Of a stretch of 64,000 nt of DNA, positions 58,926 through 64,000 are shown in pieces. Location of the stretch: NCBI GenBank assembly GCA_947476335.1, contig CANJQH010000005.1, forward strand, positions 1 through 64,000, read 5' to 3'. The translations under genes were made by a program, and so were the position numbers. The stretch is from Anaerolineae bacterium (GTDB taxonomy: Bacteria; Chloroflexota; Anaerolineae; J036; Brachytrichaceae). The first letter of the stretch is position 1; every line of letters starts with the position of its first letter. Under the pieces are notes generated by a model that saw only the letters and a list, made by a program, of their open reading frames with translations, was not told the DNA's origin and searched no databases.

Positions 58926-60263
58926 TCACGCCACCACGAATTCGTCCGAGATCTCGAGGGCTCTGTCGATGATCTCCAGACCGAAATCGAGTTCTTCTTT
59001 CGTCACACACAGCGGCGGATTGGCGAAGAAACTGTTCCAGCGCACAAACGTGAACAGGCCGTTGTCATTGAAGAATTTCTTGATGAGGTTCATCACCTCC
59101 ATGTCCTTGCCCGAAGCGTTGTAAGGCGCCATCGGCTCCTTCGTCTCGCGGTTTTTCACGAGTTCAAAGATCGAGAACAGACCGATGTGTCGCACATCGC
59201 CGACAGATGGATGATTTGCCTTCATATCGTCCATGCGCTGCGCCAGATATGCGCCCATCGTCGCCGCATTCTCAACAAGCTTGTCGTCGATCAGGACATT
59301 AACTGCCGCGACCGCTGCTGCGCAACTCACTGCATGGCCGCCGTACGTCAATCCAGCCCACAGCACGTGGTTGTCGAAATATTTGCCGATCTCTTCACTG
59401 ACGATGCAGTTGCCGAGCGGCAGGTAGCTGCTGGTGAGGCCCTTCGCCATCGTCATGATGTCCGGCACGATGTCGTAATGTTCGCACGCAAACATCTTGC
59501 CAGTGCGTCCAAAGCCGCACATCACTTCATCAAGGATCAGAAAAATACCGTACTTGTCGCACAACTGGCGCAGGCCCTGATAGTACGACTTCGTCGGAAT
59601 GATGATGCCGTTCGTGCCGGTGATCGTCTCGGCGATGATTGCAGCGATGTTGCCCGGACCTTCAAACTTGATGATGTCCTCAGTCTGATTCAGGCACTCC
59701 GTCATGAATGCCTCTTCACTGATGGGCAGCCGGCTGCGGTAATAGAAGGGATCAGGAATCCGGTGCACCCCGGGAATCCCCGGCTCAGCTGCCCAGCGAC
59801 GCGGATCGCCCGTCAGCGTCATCGAAGCCGCAGTACCACCGTGATAACCACGATAGCGCGCGAGAATCTTGTGCTTGCCACTCACCATGCGCGCAATCTT
59901 GATCGCGTTCTCCACCGCTTCGGAACCACCGAGTGTGAAGAAGCTCTTCTTCAGATTGCCGGGCGTAATTTTTGCCAGCATCTCACCAAGCACCGCCCGC
60001 GGCTCCGTCGTCGCATACGGATTGATGTACGCGATTTTATCGAGCTGGTCAATAATGGCCTGCTTGACACGTTTGTTGCCGTGGCCAATATTCACGCTCA
60101 TCAACTGTGAGTTGAAGTCGATGAATTTTTTGTTGTCGGCCGTCCAAAAATAAACACCCTCTGCACGGTCTGCTGTGAGCGGCGAATAGCCACCCTGCAT
60201 GCTCCACTCAAACAAGGTGTATTCCCTGCTCTTCTCGATGATTTCTTTTTCCGTGAGTGCCAT
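58926..60263 (-). CDS. Class III pyridoxal-phosphate aminotransferase
   Basis: 445-residue fold-type I transaminase. It has the phosphate-binding SGKHKILARYRGYHGGTAAS region, GGSEAVENAIKIAR, the aspartate in FLILDEVMCGFGRTGKMFA, and the Lys in MTMAKGLTSSYLPLG. Family members transfer the omega-amino group of taurine, beta-alanine, GABA, ornithine or similar; the substrate cannot be fixed. ATG 60263 is used because homology begins at MALTEKEIIEKSREY. It stands alone on this strand, bordered by a family A element. Confidence 0.88.
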   Translation of the reverse strand: MALTEKEIIEKSREYTLFEWSMQGGYSPLTADRAEGVYFWTADNKKFIDFNSQLMSVNIGHGNKRVKQAIIDQLDKIAYINPYATTEPRAVLGEMLAKITPGNLKKSFFTLGGSEAVENAIKIARMVSGKHKILARYRGYHGGTAASMTLTGDPRRWAAEPGIPGVHRIPDPFYYRSRLPISEEAFMTECLNQTEDIIKFEGPGNIAAIIAETITGTNGIIIPTKSYYQGLRQLCDKYGIFLILDEVMCGFGRTGKMFACEHYDIVPDIMTMAKGLTSSYLPLGNCIVSEEIGKYFDNHVLWAGLTYGGHAVSCAAAVAAVNVLIDDKLVENAATMGAYLAQRMDDMKANHPSVGDVRHIGLFSIFELVKNRETKEPMAPYNASGKDMEVMNLIKKFFNDNGLFTFVRWNSFFANPPLCVTKEELDFGLEIIDRALEISDEFVVA

Positions 60264-60346
60264 GCGACGGAGTCTACTCCGAAATATCAGAGGAGAAAAA
60301 CTGGGGCATCCGCCGTTGAAAGCGCGCAGCACAAATCTCAATTGCC

Positions 60347-60407
60347 GTAACAACTCATGCCTGGATCAGTGTTTCGCGTTGGAAAACCGGATGGCCCAAT
60401 TCGTTAC
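60347..60407. mobile_element. Family A palindromic MITE, core-deleted copy A9
   Basis: Ends GTAACAACTCATGCC and GGCCCAATTCGTTAC with GTGTTTCGCGTTGG left of the core. The flanks CAATTGCC (60339-60346) and TCATTGCC (60408-60415) match 6 of 8. Its right end contains the TAA of the DUF4230 gene. Confidence 0.75.
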
Positions 60408-61123
60408 TCATTGCCGATAAACCGCACTTCTCGATATCCCGCCAGCAGCAGCATGTGCTCGATGATCATGCGGCCGTTGCGATCAGCATCCTCAAGAATG
60501 CCGCTCTCCACAGCCGTCGCGCGAATCGCCTGCACCGCCTTCTCACGCGCCTGCGATTCAAGATCCTTCGACTGCGGCAGCAACACCAGATTCGTGCGAT
60601 CGAACACGCGCGTCGTGCAGCGGCTCGTTTCGTCGTCGATGAGATACACGTCCTGAATTTCGGCACGAGGCAGGCGCACCGTTACTCTTTCGCCGTCGAC
60701 AATCACATCCTCAGCGCGCAAGTTCGACAAATCGATGCCCGCACGCACACGGCCGCACGCGATCAGCACCAGGCGCTCATAAACAATGCTGCCGACCCGT
60801 GCTTTTTCTGCCTCAACCACCGTCGACATCAACGTCTGCGCAGTAACCAAGTCCGCAGCCGCACGCACCTGCAACATCGCAGGCGGACGCACAATCATCG
60901 TCGGCGTGCTCTGTGGCAGCACCGTCGCCAGCATACCGCCCGGCTTCACGTTCTCAAACACATCGCTCACCGCGCGCCCCATGCTGAACACGATCGCCAC
61001 CACCAGCAGCGCCGCCGCCGCGATCACCCCGGCGAAAACCAGCAGCGCCATCACGCAGCCGCTGCGCGGTGGACGCGAACCCGATTGCGCAGATTCAGGA
61101 GAAGTCTGAACACCTGTGTGCAT
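60404..61123 (-). CDS. DUF4230 domain membrane-anchored protein
   Basis: 239-residue protein with a Ser/Pro/Arg-rich cytosolic start, one membrane segment (VMALLVFAGVIAAAALLVVAIVF, about 24-46) and an extracytoplasmic DUF4230 domain. The latter contains QTLMSTVVEAEKAR, LVLIACGRVRAGIDLSNL, VTVRLPRAEI and QAREKAVQAIRATAVESGI. The function of DUF4230 is unknown; the fold is thought to be SPFH-like by weak analogy only. The last residues and TAA lie in a MITE insertion and its target duplication. Confidence 0.8.
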   Translation of the reverse strand: MHTGVQTSPESAQSGSRPPRSGCVMALLVFAGVIAAAALLVVAIVFSMGRAVSDVFENVKPGGMLATVLPQSTPTMIVRPPAMLQVRAAADLVTAQTLMSTVVEAEKARVGSIVYERLVLIACGRVRAGIDLSNLRAEDVIVDGERVTVRLPRAEIQDVYLIDDETSRCTTRVFDRTNLVLLPQSKDLESQAREKAVQAIRATAVESGILEDADRNGRMIIEHMLLLAGYREVRFIGNE

Positions 61124-61215
61124 ACCAACAAAGCAGAAAGCGCACGTTCAACGGTACTACGTTCAGCCAGGGCCCATCTCGATGAGACAAACCCTGACCA
61201 GATCATCACTTCCAC

Positions 61216-61506
61216 TCAGTATTCGTTCGACGGCGGTGGTTCTTCCATCGGAATTCCCAGCGCGCGCACATGGTCTTCGAGCTTCTTCGTGCTCGGCTCA
61301 ACCAGCACCGACCCGTCTGGGAACAGCAGCGTCGGAATACTGCGGAAGCCGTTGTTGACCGACTTCACATATTCTTCAGCATCCTTGCTCTTATCGACGT
61401 CGACCCACTCATACGTGATCTTATGCTTGTCCATCCACGAACGTGCACGGCGGGTATCGCCACACCACATGGCACCGTAGAATTTCACTGTTATCTGTTC
61501 AGACAT
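61216..61506 (-). CDS. Glutaredoxin-like protein, monothiol CGDT motif
   Basis: 96-residue thioredoxin-fold protein with KFYGAMWCGDTRRARSWMD: one active Cys (Cys15) in CGDT rather than CPYC, then NGFRSIPTLLFPDGS with the cis-Pro. The form resembles mycoredoxin/glutaredoxin-like domains with a WCGDT motif. It probably reduces a mixed disulfide with a low-molecular-weight thiol. It lies 23 bases downstream of the VWA chelatase gene on the same strand. Confidence 0.88.
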   Translation of the reverse strand: MSEQITVKFYGAMWCGDTRRARSWMDKHKITYEWVDVDKSKDAEEYVKSVNNGFRSIPTLLFPDGSVLVEPSTKKLEDHVRALGIPMEEPPPSNEY

Positions 61507-61529
61507 CTCATTGCTCCTTTAGCTTCTTC

Positions 61530-62465
61530 TTACTTGAGCTCTTTTTTCACTGCTTCATACAACGCTTCTGCATGCAGCTCGCGCAGCGAGAGACAGCGTG
61601 CTTCCATCTGCTCCGCCAGCTTGCGCGCCAGCCCCTGATCAAACGCCGCATGTTCCATGTTGATCACCACCGATCGAATATGCTCATCGCGAAACTGATT
61701 CGCAATGCGATGCGCCTCGATCTGCGGCGGCAGGTTGCCCATGCTCACGTTGCCGGCGCCATCCGTCAGCAGGATAAACAGTGGCATCACCTCCGGGTGA
61801 ATGCGCTTCTCGCGCTGAATGACGTGGTGTGAAAGCGTCAGCCCGGCGCTCAGCGGTGTCTTTCCACCAACGGGAATATCGCGCAGCGCGCGCTGTGCAA
61901 GATCGACCGACGACGTCGGCGGCAGCACCAGCGTCGCCGTCGCCTTCTGAAAAACGACAAGGCCGACGCGGTCGCGCCGCTGATACGCATCCGTCAACAG
62001 TGACATGATCGCGCCTTTCGTCGCCATCATGCGCTCGGCCACGGCCATGCTCCACGATGCGTCCACAGCGAACATGATCAGGTTCGCCGCACGACGCACG
62101 CGCAGCTTTTTGCGCAGGTCCGGCTTGCGCACCAAGAAAGCCATCGGCTTCTCTTCGGCTGGCACCTCACCTCTCTGCACCGCATCCTCGACCTCAGCGC
62201 GACGCCGCTTCTGGTGCACCGCTGCAGCACGCAACGTGGCGTCGAACGCCAAGTCCTCAGGCCGGCCGCGCATCGGCAGCGCCTTAATGTAACGACCGCG
62301 CTTACGCTCGGTCTTCGTCGTGCTGCGCTTACCCGCGCTGGATCGCGTCATCTTGTCCAGCGGCGTATTTAGCTTGCGTGTGTTGAATTCCTGACCAATT
62401 TTGGTCTGCTGACCACCTTTGAAGTCCTGCGCGCTCTGCGGGGCCGCCGGGGCTGACTGCGGCAT
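61530..62465 (-). CDS. VWA-domain partner of the chelatase ATPase (ChlD/BchD C-terminal-like)
   Basis: 311-residue protein with an acidic/basic linker rich in Lys/Arg (about 38-125) and a VWA domain whose MIDAS starts Asp135-Ala-Ser137-Trp-Ser139, then GKTPLSAG and LLTDGAGN. It corresponds to the C-terminal half of magnesium chelatase subunit D without the AAA-like N-terminal domain. It lies 38 bases after the AAA+ gene. Magnesium, cobalt or another metal-insertion partner is undetermined. Confidence 0.85.
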   Translation of the reverse strand: MPQSAPAAPQSAQDFKGGQQTKIGQEFNTRKLNTPLDKMTRSSAGKRSTTKTERKRGRYIKALPMRGRPEDLAFDATLRAAAVHQKRRRAEVEDAVQRGEVPAEEKPMAFLVRKPDLRKKLRVRRAANLIMFAVDASWSMAVAERMMATKGAIMSLLTDAYQRRDRVGLVVFQKATATLVLPPTSSVDLAQRALRDIPVGGKTPLSAGLTLSHHVIQREKRIHPEVMPLFILLTDGAGNVSMGNLPPQIEAHRIANQFRDEHIRSVVINMEHAAFDQGLARKLAEQMEARCLSLRELHAEALYEAVKKELK

Positions 62466-62503
62466 GGCGTCCGCAGGACTTTGCGAATTCTCCGAATTTT
62501 CGT

Positions 62504-63607
62504 TCAGCCCCGTTTCACTTTTTTTGCTGAACCATCCTGCTGCTGCTGATTTTGCTGCTGCGTCGACGACTCCTGCTGCTGTTCTTCGATCTGCTGCAGC
62601 TTTTCACTCAACACCTGCATGGCATGCTCGGTATCTTGGAACGGATGGCGCTTGAGGCGATGCGGCAGCGCGAGTTCGGCCGACATCAGAATGTCCTGGT
62701 CGGTGATCTCGGTGCGGCCCATCAGCGCCGCATGCGCACGTGATGCGCGCAAAATCACCAGGTCGGCGCGATGACCGTCCACACCGAGCGACGCCACGAG
62801 ATTGGCGATCGTCGCCAGGTCGCGCTGCGCATACTTCACAGATGAAACACGCTCACGCGCCTCATGAATTTCCTGCGTCAACGCATATTCGAACGATTGC
62901 CATTCGATCTGGAAAGCAGTCGGATCAGCTTCGTACGCCAGGTTGCGCTCAAGAATCTGCATGCGCGACTTCGGATCCTTCACGCCGGCCACATCCACAC
63001 ACAGCGCAAAACGGTCCAGCAGCTGCGGCCGCAAATCGCCCTCTTCCGGATTCATCGAACCGACGAGCACGAAGCGCGCCGGATGCGAAAAGCTGATGCC
63101 TTCGCGCTCGACTACATTGACGCCCATAGCAGCCACGTCCAACAACAGATCAACAACGTGGTCATCGAGCAGGTTCACTTCGTCCACATACAGCACGCCG
63201 CGGTTGGCCGCAGCCAGCACGCCAGGCTCAAAATGCTTCTCGCCGCGCTGAATGGCTTTTTCAATGTCAAGTGTGCCGACCACGCGGTCTTCGGTGGCGC
63301 TGACAGGCAGATTGACGAAACGCGTGCGGCGCTTGACAACATGGAACACCTCGCCGCGATCGCTGCGCTGCTGCAAATCTTCCGTCCAGCTGGACTTATT
63401 GGCCGGATCCGACGAATACGGATCACCTTCGAAGACGTCGATTTCCGGCAGAATCGCTGCCAGCGCGCGCGCAGCCGTCGACTTGGCCGTGCCGCGTTCA
63501 CCGCGGATCAGCACGCCGCCGATCTGTGGATAAATCGCATTGAGAACGAGTGCGCGCTTCATTCGGTCCTGACCGACGATGGCGCTGAACGGAAAAATAC
63601 TTGCCAT
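62504..63607 (-). CDS. bchI: Magnesium/cobalt chelatase-type AAA+ ATPase (BchI/ChlI family)
   Basis: 367-residue MoxR/ChlI ATPase: FPFSAIVGQDRMKRAL at the start, Walker A GERGTAKS at 36-43, NLPVSATEDRVVGTLDIE, Walker B GVLYVDEVNLLDDHVVD, sensor VGSMNPEEGDLRPQLLDRF. It ends in a Gln-rich tail (QQQESSTQQQNQQQQ). With the VWA protein it forms a two-gene chelatase-like motor; no large H subunit is present. Chlorophyll, cobalamin or non-tetrapyrrole roles are all open, so the symbol is by family only. Confidence 0.88.
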   Translation of the reverse strand: MASIFPFSAIVGQDRMKRALVLNAIYPQIGGVLIRGERGTAKSTAARALAAILPEIDVFEGDPYSSDPANKSSWTEDLQQRSDRGEVFHVVKRRTRFVNLPVSATEDRVVGTLDIEKAIQRGEKHFEPGVLAAANRGVLYVDEVNLLDDHVVDLLLDVAAMGVNVVEREGISFSHPARFVLVGSMNPEEGDLRPQLLDRFALCVDVAGVKDPKSRMQILERNLAYEADPTAFQIEWQSFEYALTQEIHEARERVSSVKYAQRDLATIANLVASLGVDGHRADLVILRASRAHAALMGRTEITDQDILMSAELALPHRLKRHPFQDTEHAMQVLSEKLQQIEEQQQESSTQQQNQQQQDGSAKKVKRG

Positions 63608-63751
63608 GGTGGGCGGTATTGTAGCTTGCGGAGGACATCAAGAATTGCAAGGCCATTGCAAGGGATGCACTCGCCGTTGGAAGTGAAGGCCGCGGATTTT
63701 TGATGTGCAAATCCACACTCTCTGCTTGTCCACAGGCTCCACACGAAATTT

Positions 63752-64000
63752 TTATGCGCCGGACTTCCGGCCCGAAAGCCCGATCAGCAATGCGACAACA
63801 GAGACGAACAACGTACCGAGTGTAAGCAGCTTGAACAGCGGCGGCTGTGACAACAGCGCCGCACCGCCGAAAAGTGTGCAAACGAGGAGATAGGCAATAC
63901 AAATACGGCGCGGGCTCCAGCCCATATCGATGAGGCGCAGGTGCAGATGGCCACGATCCGCATGTGCAGGGCTACGGCCGCGCCGCGCCCGATCGAAAAT
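63752..64000 (-). CDS. Polyprenyl-phosphate GlcNAc-1-phosphate transferase (WecA/TagO family), C-terminal part
   Basis: 82 residues at the C-terminus, with the 5' part beyond the window end. The start IFDRARRGRSPAHADRGHLHLRLIDMG fits the cytoplasmic loop of WecA/TagO/MraY-like transferases: DRA-RRG, then ADRGHLH. The usual HxHH reads HLHL. Two membrane segments follow (about 34-51 and 62-76). These enzymes start lipid-linked glycan assembly in the membrane. Confidence 0.88.
   Translation of the reverse strand: MFDRARRGRSPAHADRGHLHLRLIDMGWSPRRICIAYLLVCTLFGGAALLSQPPLFKLLTLGTLFVSVVALLIGLSGRKSGA

Noticed and set aside
58860-60110. 416-codon rightward open frame opposite the aminotransferase
   Set aside because: Antisense shadow with His/Arg-rich composition; the opposite strand encodes a clear PLP enzyme.

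Overview
The window looks like bacterial chromosome from a Chloroflexota-type organism (moderate confidence). Pointers are an SD-poor genome with leaderless-looking starts, an A2-type caa3-like oxidase next to a CtaA/CtaB fusion, a fused gamma-alpha 2-oxoacid:ferredoxin oxidoreductase, an AroK-AroB fusion, and the asp23-fakA pair divergent from rpmB. Base composition is G+C-rich in most genes, with AT-rich intergenic patches. No rRNA, CRISPR array or complete insertion sequence was seen. The two window ends cut genes: a C-terminal tail at 3-122 and a WecA/TagO-type transferase at 63752-64000.

Layout. 167-6167 (-): Asp23, FakA, a DegV/FakB protein, an FAD subunit of a molybdenum hydroxylase, XdhC and a lipoprotein hydrolase, divergent from rpmB. 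6648-10666: SDR and zinc alcohol dehydrogenases, rlmN, and a Xer-type recombinase with a 28-bp dif-like site just upstream. 10890-17541: sugar-acid and polyol genes (TIM-barrel isomerase, KduD-like SDR, two Gfo/Idh/MocA oxidoreductases, glutamine cyclotransferase, GlpD). 17786-19558: a substrate-binding/VWA fusion. 19711-28324 (-): the nusA-ylxR-infB-rbfA-nrnA-truB-ribF-recF information operon. 28790-38709: moaB, tRNA-Thr, then aroH-aroG-tyrA-aroA-aroE-aroC-aroKB-aroQ, which together encode every step from DAHP to chorismate plus chorismate mutase and prephenate dehydrogenase. 38706-47528: transporters, a carotenoid-type oxidoreductase, an AlbA/Schlafen-like regulator, an FGE-like protein, ruvB and a NYN ribonuclease. 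47525-53279 (-): a complete aa3/caa3-type oxidase operon with heme synthesis. 53628-57454: a GntR regulator with korAB. 57607-63607: tyrS, a class III aminotransferase, DUF4230, glutaredoxin and a ChlI/VWA chelatase-like pair.

The strongest regulatory finding lies upstream of the aro cluster. A good sigma-70 promoter (29590-29618) is followed by a 29-codon leader ORF whose residues 4-13 include five Tyr and one Phe, then by an 11-bp intrinsic terminator. The 3' half of that terminator is perfectly complementary (10 bp) to the leader RNA just after the Tyr codons. This is the architecture of ribosome-mediated attenuation controlled by Tyr (and Phe).

The second notable finding is a set of short non-coding palindromic elements. 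Family A (nine copies, up to about 112 bp, ends GTAACTACTCAGG) and family B (two copies, ends GGGAGTGACTAAA) both show 8-bp target-site duplications, so they are miniature transposable elements (MITEs). Several insertions lie exactly at gene 3' ends and supply the stop codon (glpD, the DUF4230 gene and, with family C repeats, ctaB and coxA).
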